From Alphaproteobacteria bacterium (GTDB lineage: Bacteria; Pseudomonadota; Alphaproteobacteria; 16-39-46), in assembly GCA_018401675.1 (NCBI GenBank), contig JAGYKM010000003.1, positions 62,001 to 126,000 on the forward strand: a stretch of DNA of 64,000 nt, in the 5' to 3' direction. Of this stretch, positions 8,764-19,425 are shown piece after piece; the stretch's first letter is position 1; every line of letters starts with the position of its first letter. The translations under genes and the position numbers were made by a program. Under the pieces are notes generated by a model. It was not told the DNA's origin, made no database searches, and saw nothing but the letters and a program-made list of their open reading frames with translations.

Positions 8764-10431
8764 GTGTGCCGCTTTATATTCGTAACTGGAGGTGTTGTTT
8801 CTTCCCTTGGCAAAGGCATTGCTGCGTCAGCGTTAGCGGCTTTACTTCAAGATCGAGGATTTCGGGTTCGTATAAGAAAATTTGACCCTTATCTTAATGT
8901 AGATCCCGGCACCATGAGCCCCTACCAGCATGGAGAAGTCTTTGTTACCGAAGACGGCGGTGAAACTGATTTAGATTTAGGACATTACGAGCGTTTTACT
9001 AATACGAATGCACGTAAATCGGACAGCTTAACTTCGGGAAAAATTTATCGAGAAGTGATTGAGAAAGAGCGTCGCGGTGATTATTTAGGGGCCACTGTTC
9101 AGGTTATTCCTCATGTTACCGACATGATTAAGCATTTTATGCAAGATGATCTTTCTGATGGGCAAGGAAAGCCAGATTTTGTCATCATTGAAATAGGTGG
9201 CACTGTTGGAGACATTGAAAGTCTTCCTTTTATTGAGGCGATTCGCCAGTTAAGAAATGAACTTGGGAAAGAAAGGACTTTGTTCCTTCATCTGACCTTA
9301 GTTCCTTATATTGCTTCAGCTGGCGAAATAAAAACTAAACCTTCCCAGCACTCAGTGAAGGAACTCCAGTCTTTCGGAATCCAACCTGATATTCTTTTAT
9401 GTCGTACCAGCGTTACCATTCCTCCCGAGGCACTGGATAAATTAGCCCTCTTTTGTAACGTCCCAAAAGCGCGGGTCATCCCCGCTATGGATGTAGAATC
9501 TATTTACGAAGTTCCCATAAACTACCATAAGGAAGGGCTTGATGTTCAAGTTCTTGATTTTTTTGGGATTCCCGTAAGCGAGACTTCATTGAACCTAGGT
9601 TTGTGGAAGGGTCTAACCCAGATACAAAACAATGCCACCAAAGAAATTACTATTGGGATCATTGGGAAGTATACGCTCTACAAAGACGCTTACAAATCAC
9701 TCATTGAGGCCTTAGAGCATGCTGGCATTTCTAAAGAAATGCGCGTCATGATTAAATGGATTGATAGCGAAGACATAGAAACCACCACGGAAGAGGCATT
9801 TAGTACCCTTATGGAGTCCCTTGACGGCATAATTGTACCCGGCGGCTTTGGAAAGCGTGGCAGCGAAGGAAAGATTAAAGCCATTGGCTGGGCCCATGAA
9901 GCCAAAATTCCTTATCTAGGCATATGCTTTGGAATGCAGATGGCTGTGGTGGAAGCAGCTCGACGGCTTTTAAAGCTTGAGAGTGCAAATTCGACAGAAC
10001 TGGAAGACTCTCCTTACCCAGTTATTGATATTTTAAGAGAGTGGGTAAAAGGAACTTCTAAAGAAGAGAGGTCTACAAAGGACGATTTGGGGGGCACTAT
10101 GCGTCTTGGCGCTTATCCTTGCGTGTTAAAGCCTAACTCAATGGTAGCTGGTCTTTATGGTTCAGCAAGTCAAATTTCTGAACGGCATCGCCACCGATTC
10201 GAAGTCAACATAGACTATAGAGAGGATTTTGAAAAACACGGCATGGTCTTTTCAGGAATGTCGCCGGATCAACGCCTTCCTGAGATAATTGAATTTCCCG
10301 ACCATCCTTTTTTCATAGGGGTTCAATTCCATCCTGAGCTTAAATCTCGTCCCCATACCCCCCATCCTTTGTTCCTCGGGTTAGTAGAGGCAGCTTGGAT
10401 TCATCATAAAAATCAGAATCCAGCCTCTTAA
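8764..10431 (+). CDS. pyrG: CTP synthase
   Basis: Makes CTP from UTP, ATP and glutamine in the cytoplasm. The N-terminal synthase domain starts [19 protein letters not shown] and has the [32 protein letters not shown] block (over 20 residues, 8903-8996). The C-terminal class I glutaminase domain has GGFGKRG, the nucleophile loop GICFGMQ and the HPE of VQFHPEL. The GTG at 8764 is chosen because an AGGAG site precedes it and the family starts a few residues before FVTGG; this gives 555 aa. The open frame extends 32 codons further upstream without homology. kdsA and eno follow, the usual alphaproteobacterial order. Confidence 0.96.
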   Translation: MCRFIFVTGGVVSSLGKGIAASALAALLQDRGFRVRIRKFDPYLNVDPGTMSPYQHGEVFVTEDGGETDLDLGHYERFTNTNARKSDSLTSGKIYREVIEKERRGDYLGATVQVIPHVTDMIKHFMQDDLSDGQGKPDFVIIEIGGTVGDIESLPFIEAIRQLRNELGKERTLFLHLTLVPYIASAGEIKTKPSQHSVKELQSFGIQPDILLCRTSVTIPPEALDKLALFCNVPKARVIPAMDVESIYEVPINYHKEGLDVQVLDFFGIPVSETSLNLGLWKGLTQIQNNATKEITIGIIGKYTLYKDAYKSLIEALEHAGISKEMRVMIKWIDSEDIETTTEEAFSTLMESLDGIIVPGGFGKRGSEGKIKAIGWAHEAKIPYLGICFGMQMAVVEAARRLLKLESANSTELEDSPYPVIDILREWVKGTSKEERSTKDDLGGTMRLGAYPCVLKPNSMVAGLYGSASQISERHRHRFEVNIDYREDFEKHGMVFSGMSPDQRLPEIIEFPDHPFFIGVQFHPELKSRPHTPHPLFLGLVEAAWIHHKNQNPAS

Positions 10432-10480
10432 ATACTTTGTAACGCCCCCACCGTCTGTATATAGAGAAAGGTATTATCCC

Positions 10481-11311
10481 ATGTCTGAAATCCAACGTGA
10501 AGTAACCGTAGGCCCCGTTGTTTTTGGGAACGCAAAGCCTTTTGTTTTGATTGCCGGTCCTTGTCAATTGGAAAGTCGGGATCACGCTCTTTTTATGGCT
10601 CGCTCCTTGAAAGAGATAACCGATAGATTGAACCTAGGATTTGTCTTTAAGACATCTTTCGATAAAGCCAATCGGACGAGCGTTCGCGCTCAAAGAGGCA
10701 TTGGCTTTGAACAATCTTTACCCATTTTTGAAGAGATACGTTCTTTGGTAAAATGTCCCATTGTGACTGACGTCCATCTTCCTCAACATTGTGAAGCTAT
10801 GGCCAAAGTAGTGGATATGCTTCAGATCCCAGCTTTTTTGTCTCGCCAAACTGATTTGTTAGAAGCTGCCGCTCGAACCCAAAAGCCTCTCCATATTAAA
10901 AAAGGGCAATTTATGGCGCCTTGGGACATGCGTAATGTAGTGGAAAAGGTCCGGTCTTTTGGGAATCACGATATCGTCTTGTGTGAAAGAGGCGTTAGTT
11001 TTGGCTATAATACTCTGGTTTCAGATATGCGCGCGCTTCCCACGTTGCAAAAGACTGGATGCCCCGTGGTTTTTGATGCCACCCACTCAGTCCAACAACC
11101 AGGTGGACAAGGAGACAAATCTGGCGGAGAACGCGAGTTTGTTCCTGTTTTGGCTAGAGCAGCTATAGCTGTAGGTGTGAGCGGTGTTTTTATTGAGTCT
11201 CACGAAGATCCGGATAATGCTCCCAGTGACGGGCCCAATATGATACCCTTGGCAGAACTGGAAGATCTCCTTATTTCCTTAGGCAAAATTGATGCTCTTA
11301 TAAAAGCTTAG
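10481..11311 (+). CDS. kdsA: 3-deoxy-8-phosphooctulonate synthase (KDO-8-P synthase)
   Basis: Condenses phosphoenolpyruvate with arabinose-5-phosphate to make KDO-8-phosphate, the precursor of the inner lipopolysaccharide sugar KDO. The 276-aa protein has the family landmarks IAGPCQLESRDHA, FKTSFDKANRTS, CPIVTDVH, FLSRQTDLLEAAA and the C-terminal VFIESHEDPDNAPSDGPNM. Full length. It lies 49 bases after pyrG and 40 before the eno remnant. Its survival shows that LPS core synthesis is probably kept, although the enolase next door, one source of PEP, is broken. Confidence 0.96.
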   Translation: MSEIQREVTVGPVVFGNAKPFVLIAGPCQLESRDHALFMARSLKEITDRLNLGFVFKTSFDKANRTSVRAQRGIGFEQSLPIFEEIRSLVKCPIVTDVHLPQHCEAMAKVVDMLQIPAFLSRQTDLLEAAARTQKPLHIKKGQFMAPWDMRNVVEKVRSFGNHDIVLCERGVSFGYNTLVSDMRALPTLQKTGCPVVFDATHSVQQPGGQGDKSGGEREFVPVLARAAIAVGVSGVFIESHEDPDNAPSDGPNMIPLAELEDLLISLGKIDALIKA

Positions 11312-11351
11312 ACCCGACTCTCTGAGCCCTCTTTTTAACAAATAGGAACTT

Positions 11352-12625
11352 ATGATGAATGACATTATTGAAATAACAGGTCGGGAAATTCTGGATAGCC
11401 GTGGTCATCCTACTTTGGAAGTTGATGTGCTTTTACAATCAGGGATATTTGGTCGCGCATCTGTCCCTTCAGGAGCCTCAAAAGGAACCCATGAGGCTTT
11501 TGAACTAAGAGATGGGGATAAGAATCGATACAAAGGGAAAGGCGTACGGCATGCCCTTGAACTTCTGCAAAGCACCGTCAAGCCAGCCCTTCTAGGGATG
11601 ACAATCTCTGACCAACCTCTTTTGGATCAAACCTTATGCGATCTTGATGGCACACCCAACAAATCTAGACTCGGAGCAAACACTATCCTGGGCGTTAGTT
11701 TAGCGTGTGCTCACGCAGCAGCGGCTGCGGCTGATATGCCCCTTTTCCAATATGTGGGTGGAATCTATGCCCACCTCCTGCCCGTTCCTATGATCAATAT
11801 TCTTAACGGAGGAGCTCATGCGGATAACCCTCTCGACATCCAAGAATTCATGATTGTGCCTTGGGGCGCCAAAACCTTCGCTGAGGCCATTCGTATGGGC
11901 ACGGAGGTTTTTCACTCCTTGAGAGATATATTACAAGAAAATAAACTGAATGTTAATGTGGGAGATGAAGGAGGATTTGCCCCTCTCCTTTCCACCACTG
12001 AAGAGGCCATAGAGTATATTTTACTCGCCATAGAGAGAGCTGATACAAACCAAAGTCGAAATAGTCTTTATGTTAGATAGCCACGGAGATATATAAGGAA
12101 GGCGATATCACTTCAAGGGAGAAGGAAAAGTCCTAGACAGCCAGGAACTGATTTGTTTATACGAGAAGTTAATTGACAAGTATCCTATTATCTCCATCGA
12201 AGACGGCATGGCTGAGGATGATTGGGCAGGCTGGCAAGCTCTGACAAGCAAATTGGGCCATCGTATTCAGTTGGTTGGCGATGATTTGTTTGTAACAAAC
12301 CTTTACGTCTACGCCGTAAGGCATGGGAACATAAATTGTCAATTCAGTATTGATTAAGCCCAATCAAATAGGAACTTACGGAAACCTGAGGCCATTGATA
12401 CGGCCTGTCGTGCGGGATATGCCACTATAATATCCCATCGCTCTGGAGAAAACAGAAGATACAACCATTGTGGATTTGGCAGTAGGATTTTCCCTGGTCA
12501 AATTAAAACGGGATCCATAACTCGGATCTGAGAGAACCGCAAAATATAACCAACTGCTTCGTATAGAAGAACAACTAGGTAAGGATGCTCGTTATGCCGG
12601 AAAAGATGTTTTGAAAACAGTAACG
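11352..12625 (+). pseudogene. eno: Enolase, decayed by multiple frameshifts
   Basis: The first 230 codons are good enolase ([53 protein letters not shown]). The frame then breaks near 12045 and ends at 12080. Homology continues to about 12625 in alternating frames: [52 protein letters not shown] and [16 protein letters not shown]. At least six small indels interrupt it. The number and variety of lesions point to real gene loss rather than sequencing error, since the flanking kdsA and uvrA are clean. Loss of enolase would break lower glycolysis unless another copy exists. Confidence 0.92.
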
Positions 12626-12689
12626 CCTTCACTAAAGTTATTCAGAAAGCTTTTAAGAAATCAAGTATTTTTTCCAGAAGTAAAAGTTA

Positions 12690-12975
12690 AAGTCGGGCTT
12701 ATCGGGTGGTGGCTATTTTAAGCTTGATCCTGTTGTATTTCTTCTTATCACTTGCTCGTGGGGATCATGGCTTGGATAGGCTTTCAAAAGCTTCAAGATG
12801 ATCTTCCTCGTGACCCACAAGAATTTAGAAACCCTGACTGAGCAAGAAGAAATGTTATTATACAAAATTAATCTGTTAAAAACCCTATAGATCCTGACTT
12901 ACTAGAAGAACTGCAGGAAAACGCTTAGAATATTTCCCCCCTAACCACAAAATTCTTCTTTCTGAAGATAAATAA
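12690..12975 (+). pseudogene. ftsB: FtsB/DivIC remnant
   Basis: Short pieces in shifting frames read as a small membrane coiled-coil protein: a hydrophobic segment [23 protein letters not shown], then a coiled-coil piece NLETLTEQEEMLLYKINLLK, then NPIDPDLLEELQENA. The last piece matches the ...LDPDLL(D/E)E... end of FtsB, a cell-division protein that bridges FtsL and FtsQ. FtsB directly follows enolase in alphaproteobacteria, which supports the call. Several indels break it. A functional copy elsewhere would be expected if the cell divides conventionally. Confidence 0.6.
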
Positions 12976-13115
12976 CCGAGCTGAACATCCCCTGTATATC
13001 TAATTCATTGCTTAGATTTAATAAGTTTTGCCCGCTTCTTTTTCTTTAAGTTTTTATAAATTATTTGCTATAAGGGTTCTTGCACCAAATGATAAAACAA
13101 AAGGTCTCTTGATCC

Positions 13116-15968
13116 ATGTCTGAATCTCCCTATCTCCGCATTCGAGGAGCTCGAGAACATAACTTAAAGAATATTGATTGTTCTATTCCAAAGCATCAAC
13201 TTGTTGTTATTACAGGATTGAGCGGGTCTGGAAAATCTTCTTTAGCCTTTGATACTCTTTATGCTGAGGGCCAACGCCGTTATGTAGAGAGTCTTTCTTC
13301 TTATGCTCGGCAATTCTTAGATCTTATGAAAAAACCGGATGTAGACTCTATTGAAGGGCTCTCTCCTGCTATTTCCATTGAACAGAAAACCACGTCAAAT
13401 AATCCACGCTCAACCGTGGCTACGGTTACAGAACTCTATGATTATATGAGACTTTTGTTCGCGCGTATTGGCGTTCCCGTATCGCCAACCACAGGCTTAC
13501 CCATAGTCAGTCAAACCGTTTCTCAAATCGTCGATGGACTGAAGAGTTTTCCGGAAGGAACTAAACTATTTTTATTGGCCCCCTTAGTTCGAGGGCGCAA
13601 GGGAGAATATAAAAAAGAGCTACTGTCACTCTCCAGACAAGGATTTGAACGAGTTCAAATTGACGGTACTATATATACTTTAGAGCAAGCTCCCCCTCTG
13701 TCCAAAACCCGTGCCCATGATATTTCTGTGGTGGTGGATCGAATTATTATCAAAAATGACATTGACCAGAGACTCCAAGAAGCAGTTGAAACCATTTTAG
13801 ACCTTTCAGGTGGACTTTTGGTGGCCCATAATCCTGATACTGGGGAAGACAAACTCTTTTCTTCCTTATATGCCTGTCCTGTATCTGGTTTTTCTATCGA
13901 AGAAATTGAGCCCCGTTTATTCTCTTTTAACAGTCCCCAAGGGGCTTGTGTTAAATGCAACGGGCTTGGGGTTCGTATGGAAATAGATCCTGCACTCATT
14001 GTGCCTAATCAAGGAGTAAGTTTGCTTGAAGGGGCTATTCTTCCTTGGTCTAGCTCGTTTAATGACTATTACATTCAGACGTTAGAGAGCTTGTCCCAGC
14101 ATTTTGGATTTCGCATGACAAGTGCCTATCACGACTTATCAGATGAAGTGAAACAAATCCTTCTTTACGGTAGCGGTAAAGAGAAGATAAAATTTTCCTA
14201 CCGCGATGGCGTGAGAAAAAATAGTCATACAAAGGCTTTTGAAGGCGTTATTCCTTCTCTAACGCGACGCTATATGGAAACTGATAGTGGGAATATTCGG
14301 GATGAGATTACTAAATACCAGGCAATATATCCTTGCGAAGGATGCGATGGTTATCGTTTGAAATTAGAAGCATTGAGTATCAAAATTGATACCCTTCACA
14401 TAGGACAAGTGGTGAAAAAATCAATTTCTAATGCTCTGAATTGGTTTCAACAATTACCTAAAAAACTGTCACCTCAGTCCCAAGCCATTGCAGATAGAAT
14501 TTTAAAAGAAATTACAGATAGACTTCAATTTCTTGATAGCGTGGGTCTGGGTTACCTGACTCTTTGCCGCACTGCAGGAACCCTTTCAGGAGGAGAAGCT
14601 CAACGTATTCGACTTGCCTCTCAAATCGGTTCTGGGTTAACCGGGGTTTTATATGTACTGGATGAGCCTTCTATTGGGCTTCACCAAAGAGATAATGAAA
14701 AACTCTTAGCTACCTTGAAAAGATTAAGAGACTTGGGCAATTCCGTCATTGTGGTTGAACACGATGAAGATGCTATGAGAGCGGCGGATTATCTTATCGA
14801 CATGGGTCCAGGAGCAGGTATTCACGGTGGGACTATTACGGCAAATGGTACTCCCGAAGAGGTTATAAAAAACCCTAAGAGTCTAACGGGGCAATACCTA
14901 AGAGGTGATCAACGAATAGAAGTACCTCAAAAGCGCCGTCCAGTTGAGGCAGTGAAAAAGCTTGTGTTGAAAGGTGCTCGCGGTAATAACCTTAAAAATC
15001 AGACCATTGAAATACCTCTAGGGACTCTAACTTGCATAACTGGCGTGTCTGGCAGTGGTAAATCTACACTGATTTTGCAAACCCTTTATAAGGCTGTAGC
15101 AAAAGCGCTTGGTTTTCTTCACATGAGACCCCTTCCCTATGATGGATTAGAAAATATGGAGCAAATCGATAAAATAATTGATATTGACCAAACACCTATA
15201 GGGCGCACACCAAGGTCCAATCCCGCGACTTATACCGGTTGCTTTACGCCTATTCGTGAATGGTTTGCCAATCTTCCCGAAGCTAAAGCTCGTGGATATA
15301 AAGTGGGCCGCTTTTCATTTAACGTAAAAGGCGGACGATGTGAGTCATGCCAAGGCGAAGGTCTTATTAAAATAGAAATGCACTTTTTGCCTGATGTTTA
15401 CGTCACTTGCGACCAATGTAAGGGGAAAAGATACAACAGAGAAACCCGCGAGATTAAATATCGCGGAAAATCCATTAGCGATGTGCTGGATATGAGCGTA
15501 GAAGAGGCTGCTGAATTCTTTAAAGCCCACCCTGCTTTAAAAGATAAGCTGGATATCTTACAAAAGGTAGGACTCGGGTATATCCACCTAGGTCAATCAG
15601 CCACCACCTTGTCTGGAGGCGAGGCCCAGCGCATAAAACTTTCTAAGGAACTCTCCCGAAAGTCCACTGGGAATACGCTCTACATTCTGGACGAGCCCAC
15701 TACAGGGCTTCATTTTCATGATACGAAGAAATTGCTTGAAGTCCTCAATGCCCTGGTAGAACAAGGGAATACGGTGGTTGTTATTGAGCATAATCTAGAT
15801 GTCATCAAGTGTGCCGATTGGGTTATTGATGTGGGCCCTGAAGGAGGGGACCAAGGAGGCTATATTGTGGCTTCTGGTACCCCGGAAATGGTGAGCTCAA
15901 TACAAGCCAGTCACACGGGGAAATATCTTAAAAACATCCTGGGGGAAAATAGAAATCAAGAAGCCTAG
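13116..15968 (+). CDS. uvrA: UvrABC excinuclease subunit A
   Basis: Damage-recognition ATPase of nucleotide excision repair. The 950-aa protein is full length. It starts [20 protein letters not shown] and has Walker [10 protein letters not shown] near residue 35. An atypical N-terminal zinc module is visible (CPVSGFS... CVKCNGLG and a [16 protein letters not shown] segment). The first [19 protein letters not shown] signature and a second Walker [10 protein letters not shown] follow, then the C-terminal zinc finger CESCQGEG... [10 protein letters not shown], the second [15 protein letters not shown] and [13 protein letters not shown] start at 13116 follows a weak GGTCTC-type leader. No frameshift occurs over 2.85 kb, which argues against uniformly poor sequence quality here. 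Confidence 0.97.
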   Translation: MSESPYLRIRGAREHNLKNIDCSIPKHQLVVITGLSGSGKSSLAFDTLYAEGQRRYVESLSSYARQFLDLMKKPDVDSIEGLSPAISIEQKTTSNNPRSTVATVTELYDYMRLLFARIGVPVSPTTGLPIVSQTVSQIVDGLKSFPEGTKLFLLAPLVRGRKGEYKKELLSLSRQGFERVQIDGTIYTLEQAPPLSKTRAHDISVVVDRIIIKNDIDQRLQEAVETILDLSGGLLVAHNPDTGEDKLFSSLYACPVSGFSIEEIEPRLFSFNSPQGACVKCNGLGVRMEIDPALIVPNQGVSLLEGAILPWSSSFNDYYIQTLESLSQHFGFRMTSAYHDLSDEVKQILLYGSGKEKIKFSYRDGVRKNSHTKAFEGVIPSLTRRYMETDSGNIRDEITKYQAIYPCEGCDGYRLKLEALSIKIDTLHIGQVVKKSISNALNWFQQLPKKLSPQSQAIADRILKEITDRLQFLDSVGLGYLTLCRTAGTLSGGEAQRIRLASQIGSGLTGVLYVLDEPSIGLHQRDNEKLLATLKRLRDLGNSVIVVEHDEDAMRAADYLIDMGPGAGIHGGTITANGTPEEVIKNPKSLTGQYLRGDQRIEVPQKRRPVEAVKKLVLKGARGNNLKNQTIEIPLGTLTCITGVSGSGKSTLILQTLYKAVAKALGFLHMRPLPYDGLENMEQIDKIIDIDQTPIGRTPRSNPATYTGCFTPIREWFANLPEAKARGYKVGRFSFNVKGGRCESCQGEGLIKIEMHFLPDVYVTCDQCKGKRYNRETREIKYRGKSISDVLDMSVEEAAEFFKAHPALKDKLDILQKVGLGYIHLGQSATTLSGGEAQRIKLSKELSRKSTGNTLYILDEPTTGLHFHDTKKLLEVLNALVEQGNTVVVIEHNLDVIKCADWVIDVGPEGGDQGGYIVASGTPEMVSSIQASHTGKYLKNILGENRNQEA

Positions 15969-16057
15969 ATTTATAGCATAAAAACCCGTATCCTGTGCAC
16001 AACGTTAGCTCCCCTCTTTCCTTTTTTTAGCAATGCTTGCCTAAAGGTAATCGTAGA

Positions 16058-16642
16058 ATGCATAAGGCAGAAGACTACACCACTTCTTCAAATTGGATCG
16101 GCAAGTTTCTTGTCGCCATGCCCCATTTAGATGATCCTTATTTTCGAGAATCCGTTATTCTCTTATGCGGTAAAGACGAGGAAGGAGCCATTGGATTTAT
16201 TATCAACCACATGATTCATGGTGTTTTTTTACAAGAACTTCTTGATCAACTAAAAATCGCTCCCAATTCAGCTGTGCAAACTAACCCCCCTCTCTTCCTT
16301 GGCGGCCCATTAGATATGGAAAGAGGATTCGTTATTCATTCTGATGACTTTGACGGGCAAGATACACTTCCTATTTTTCCTGGAGTTTGTCTATCTAATA
16401 ATATGGAAGTGCTTCGAGCCATCTCACAAGGTGTAGGCCCAAAAAATTTCATAGTATGCATGGGATTCGCTTCTTGGGAAGGCACTCAACTCGAGACAGA
16501 GATGACGGAAAACTCTTGGATTCTTTTGCCTGCTGATAAAAAAACACTATTTAATAAAAATCCCGCGACCATCTGGAAGCGCGTATACGACACCCTAAAG
16601 GTAGATCCCTCTTTGGTTTCTTTTGAGGGTGGTAAAGCGTAA
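16058..16642 (+). CDS. AlgH/YqgE family (UPF0301) protein
   Basis: A 194-aa protein of the UPF0301 (YqgE/AlgH) family. It has the N-terminal signature GKFLVAMPHLDDPYFRESVILLC, then DEEGAIGFIINHMIHG, PLFLGGPLDMERGFVIH and the glycine-rich VCMGFASWEGTQLETEM. The family is widespread and of unclear function; early links to alginate regulation are not general. An in-frame TTG lies at 16037, but the ATG at 16058 places the conserved domain at the expected distance, so it is preferred. It lies just upstream of the dsbD-like gene on the same strand (23-base gap). Confidence 0.9.
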   Translation: MHKAEDYTTSSNWIGKFLVAMPHLDDPYFRESVILLCGKDEEGAIGFIINHMIHGVFLQELLDQLKIAPNSAVQTNPPLFLGGPLDMERGFVIHSDDFDGQDTLPIFPGVCLSNNMEVLRAISQGVGPKNFIVCMGFASWEGTQLETEMTENSWILLPADKKTLFNKNPATIWKRVYDTLKVDPSLVSFEGGKA

Positions 16643-16665
16643 TCTCTATTAAAATAGGATGAAGC

Positions 16666-18378
16666 ATGCATACCCTTCAGCCACCTTTTGGGCCCTTCTT
16701 TTCTCCTAAAGTGCTTTTGGTTAAGAGCTGGATAAAAGTCTTGCTCTATGGGTTCTTCAGCCTTTTACTGACTGGATTTTTAAATAGTCAGGCTAGTGAA
16801 TACCTAGATAAAGCAACAGTAACCATTATTTCAAGCATCCTAGAGACGAATCCCAGTACTTCCACCTCAAGTCTAAATCTTATTTTAAGTATTCATTTAG
16901 GCACAGGCGTTTCTATGCATGCGCCTCAAGATAAAATGTCATCGCCGGTTCAAATAGAATTACCCCCTTCACTTCATCTCACATCAACAACCTTCCAATG
17001 GCCCCCTTCCCGCATTGTCTCCTTTAACGGTCTTTCTAGTCAAATTCTTGACGGCGATTTCAAGCTTCCTATTACGGCAACCATATCGCACGCCACGCCC
17101 CTAACTACTCTGGAAGGGAACATTCGCGTTTCTTACTGTTCGAACGACCAGTGCAGCGTGAAGACTGTGCCTTTCCGAGCGACTCGTGGGGAGCCAGCTT
17201 CTGATTCTAGAGGTACTCCAGATATTTATACTTGGTCTTATATGCTAACCATTTTAGGCGGTGCGTTTATTGGAGGTATTTTTCTAAATTTTATGCCTTG
17301 TGTTCTCCCTGTTATCAGCATGAAAATAACCAATCTAATTGCCAAAGAACTGCCTAACTCAACTCAAAGAAATATCTTTTGCTTATCGAGTTATTTAGGA
17401 CATTTTTGTGGCATTTTAACCTTCTTTAGCGGATTCCTCATTCTTAGCACAACCCTAGAAATGGGTGGGTATTTCTTGGGATGGGGCAGCCATTTTCAAA
17501 ACATTTATACCCTCGGCGCGCTTATTATGATTCTCTTGGCTTGTTTTTTAAGTAGTTGGGGACTCATAACGCTCACAGTACCCCAGTGGATCACTTCTTT
17601 CATTGCGAAATCTTCACAGAACCATAGGAATAGTGTCCAGAGTAAGAATAATAACCTATTGAAAGATAAAAAACAATTTTGGAAAAATTACAAAGATGGC
17701 CTATTCATGAGTGTTCTTGCCACACCGTGTACGGCACCTTTTTTAGGCGCTGCCATAGGGGTAAGCATGTTTTTGCCCATGGGCATGAAAGTGTCCATCT
17801 TTTTCATGGTATCTTTAGGTCTGAGTCTTCCTTTTGGCCTATTGCTTCTAACTCATGGAACGCTATTTACCTGGCTTCGCCCTGGCTCTTGGATGGAGAT
17901 TTTGAAAAAAATCCTAAGTTTTGGATTTTTGGGAACCGCCCTGTGGCTAGGATGGATTTTGTCTCTCCATCTATTTCCCCCCAGTAATTTTAAGGCAATC
18001 TCAGAAAAAACCTCTCCATCTGAAACGTGGCATCCTCTCGACTTACCTCTCCTAGATACCCTAAAACAAAACAACCATACCATACTGGTTAATATAACCG
18101 CTTCTTGGTGTATGACCTGTTTGGCCAACGAGCTGACTACTTTTAAAGATAGGGAGGTAACTGCTGCATTAGTAAAGGCGGGCGCATATAAAATGCAAGG
18201 AAATTGGAGCCAACCATCGGATGATATAACAACTTATTTACAAAGTTTCGGACGCATTGGGATCCCTTTAACGGTTATTTATGGCCCAGGTTGTCCAGGC
18301 GGAAAGATTCTATCTGAATTGCTATCTCCTCGATCATTGCTTAATACGTTGAACCACTGCAAGGCGAAAGTCCGTTAA
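16666..18378 (+). CDS. dsbD: Thiol:disulfide interchange protein DsbD (or ScsB-like)
   Basis: Carries reducing power from cytoplasmic thioredoxin across the inner membrane to periplasmic proteins. Signal/anchor at residues 20-45; a periplasmic domain with a Cys pair (SYCSNDQCSV) to about residue 185. The membrane core has the two conserved cysteines in NFMPCVLPVISMKI and ATPCTAPFLGAAIG. The C-terminal thioredoxin-like domain has the active site ASWCMTCLANE. At 570 aa it is close to E. coli DsbD. The N-terminal Cys pair differs from the classic DsbD-alpha spacing, so ScsB-type is an alternative. Confidence 0.88.
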   Translation: MHTLQPPFGPFFSPKVLLVKSWIKVLLYGFFSLLLTGFLNSQASEYLDKATVTIISSILETNPSTSTSSLNLILSIHLGTGVSMHAPQDKMSSPVQIELPPSLHLTSTTFQWPPSRIVSFNGLSSQILDGDFKLPITATISHATPLTTLEGNIRVSYCSNDQCSVKTVPFRATRGEPASDSRGTPDIYTWSYMLTILGGAFIGGIFLNFMPCVLPVISMKITNLIAKELPNSTQRNIFCLSSYLGHFCGILTFFSGFLILSTTLEMGGYFLGWGSHFQNIYTLGALIMILLACFLSSWGLITLTVPQWITSFIAKSSQNHRNSVQSKNNNLLKDKKQFWKNYKDGLFMSVLATPCTAPFLGAAIGVSMFLPMGMKVSIFFMVSLGLSLPFGLLLLTHGTLFTWLRPGSWMEILKKILSFGFLGTALWLGWILSLHLFPPSNFKAISEKTSPSETWHPLDLPLLDTLKQNNHTILVNITASWCMTCLANELTTFKDREVTAALVKAGAYKMQGNWSQPSDDITTYLQSFGRIGIPLTVIYGPGCPGGKILSELLSPRSLLNTLNHCKAKVR

Positions 18379-18459
18379 AATTAGTGAGGGTTCGCGGAAA
18401 TCATACTTGAGCTCTTGAAAAAAAACAGTTACCGTCAATTGTCGCTGGAAGTCTGTTTG

Positions 18460-18536
18460 GCCGGGCGTAGCTCAGTTGGTAGAACCTTTGATTCGTAATC
18501 AGTAGGTCGGGTGTTCGATTCACCTCTTCGGCACCA
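18460..18536 (+). tRNA. tRNA-Thr(CGT), probably degenerate
   Basis: The anticodon arm with CGT in the loop TTCGTAA, the T-arm GGGTG-TTCGATT-CACCT and an encoded 3' CCA identify a tRNA-Thr. Several defects are visible. There is one extra base between the acceptor stem and D-stem (GCCGGGC then GTA), a C-A mismatch in the D-stem (GCTC against GAAC), a T-T mismatch at the top of the anticodon stem and a C-C at the base of the acceptor stem. It may be a dead gene; ACG codons can be read by a tRNA-Thr(TGT). It lies between dsbD and an SDR gene. Confidence 0.7.
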
Positions 18537-18603
18537 GACATAAACGGTCATTTTGGGTTTATCACTTTTACGATACATTTCCCTTTTTTTTGGAGTATTA
18601 TCC

Positions 18604-19407
18604 ATGAATAGAGTCTTAGGAAAAGTCGCTTTAGTGACTGGCGCCGCCCAAGGCATTGGCAAAGAAATAGCCTCTTTACTCCGGACTGAAGGCGCTCACG
18701 TGATTCTTACCGATATTCATGAAACGCCACCTCCCTCTCTAGCTAACTTATTAAATGAGCAAAGCAGCTACCACTGTTTGGATGTATCGTCAGAGCTTCA
18801 TTGGAAAAATCTCTCAAGTCACATTATTAAGACCTATGGGCATCTGGATATTTTAATAAATAATGCGGGAATTACCGGTCTAGGTCACGGACCTCAAGAT
18901 CCTGAGCATGCGTCTCTCGAAAGTTGGCACACTATCCATAGAATAAACCTAGATGGTGTTTTTCTTGGTTGCAAATACGGAATAGCCTTGATGAAACAAA
19001 GAGGTGGATCCATCGTCAACATGTCTTCTCGATCAGGTTTGGTGGGTGTACCCGCCGCTGCCGCCTACGCTTCAAGCAAAGCGGCTATTCGGAATCATAC
19101 AAAAAGTGTCGCTTTATATTGCGCCCAAAAGAAGTATGGGATTAGGTGCAATTCAATACATCCTGGCGCCATCCTTACCCCATTATGGGATGACATGCTG
19201 GGGACTGATGCTAACCTTGAAAAAAAAGAAATCCTCGACCACATTGAAGCAGACATCCCCCTGGGTCACATGGGAACCTCAGAAGATGTGGCTTATGGCG
19301 CATTATACTTTGCAAGCGATGAGTCAAAGTATGTCACTGGATCGGAACTCGTTATCGATGGAGGCATTACTTGTGGAAGCACTGCTTCACTTAAAAGTAC
19401 CAAATAA
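18604..19407 (+). CDS. Short-chain dehydrogenase/reductase (SDR)
   Basis: A classical SDR of 267 aa from the ATG at 18604, preceded by TTGGAG. The Rossmann cofactor motif is TGAAQGIG near the N-terminus, with NNAG in the middle. The catalytic triad is Ser in NMSSRSG plus YASSK (Y...K). The C-terminus has the usual GSELVIDGG. An Asp at the end of the second strand (LTDIHE) suggests NAD(H) preference. The substrate cannot be told; relatives act on hydroxysteroids, cyclic alcohols and acyl compounds. It stands alone after the tRNA. Confidence 0.88.
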   Translation: MNRVLGKVALVTGAAQGIGKEIASLLRTEGAHVILTDIHETPPPSLANLLNEQSSYHCLDVSSELHWKNLSSHIIKTYGHLDILINNAGITGLGHGPQDPEHASLESWHTIHRINLDGVFLGCKYGIALMKQRGGSIVNMSSRSGLVGVPAAAAYASSKAAIRNHTKSVALYCAQKKYGIRCNSIHPGAILTPLWDDMLGTDANLEKKEILDHIEADIPLGHMGTSEDVAYGALYFASDESKYVTGSELVIDGGITCGSTASLKSTK

Positions 19408-19425
19408 GCTCTAAAATCCTTCTTT

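Noticed and set aside
8481-8885. 134-codon plus-strand frame overlapping the pyrG start
   Set aside because: It has no domain, overlaps the conserved CTP synthase N-terminus in another frame and lacks coding bias.
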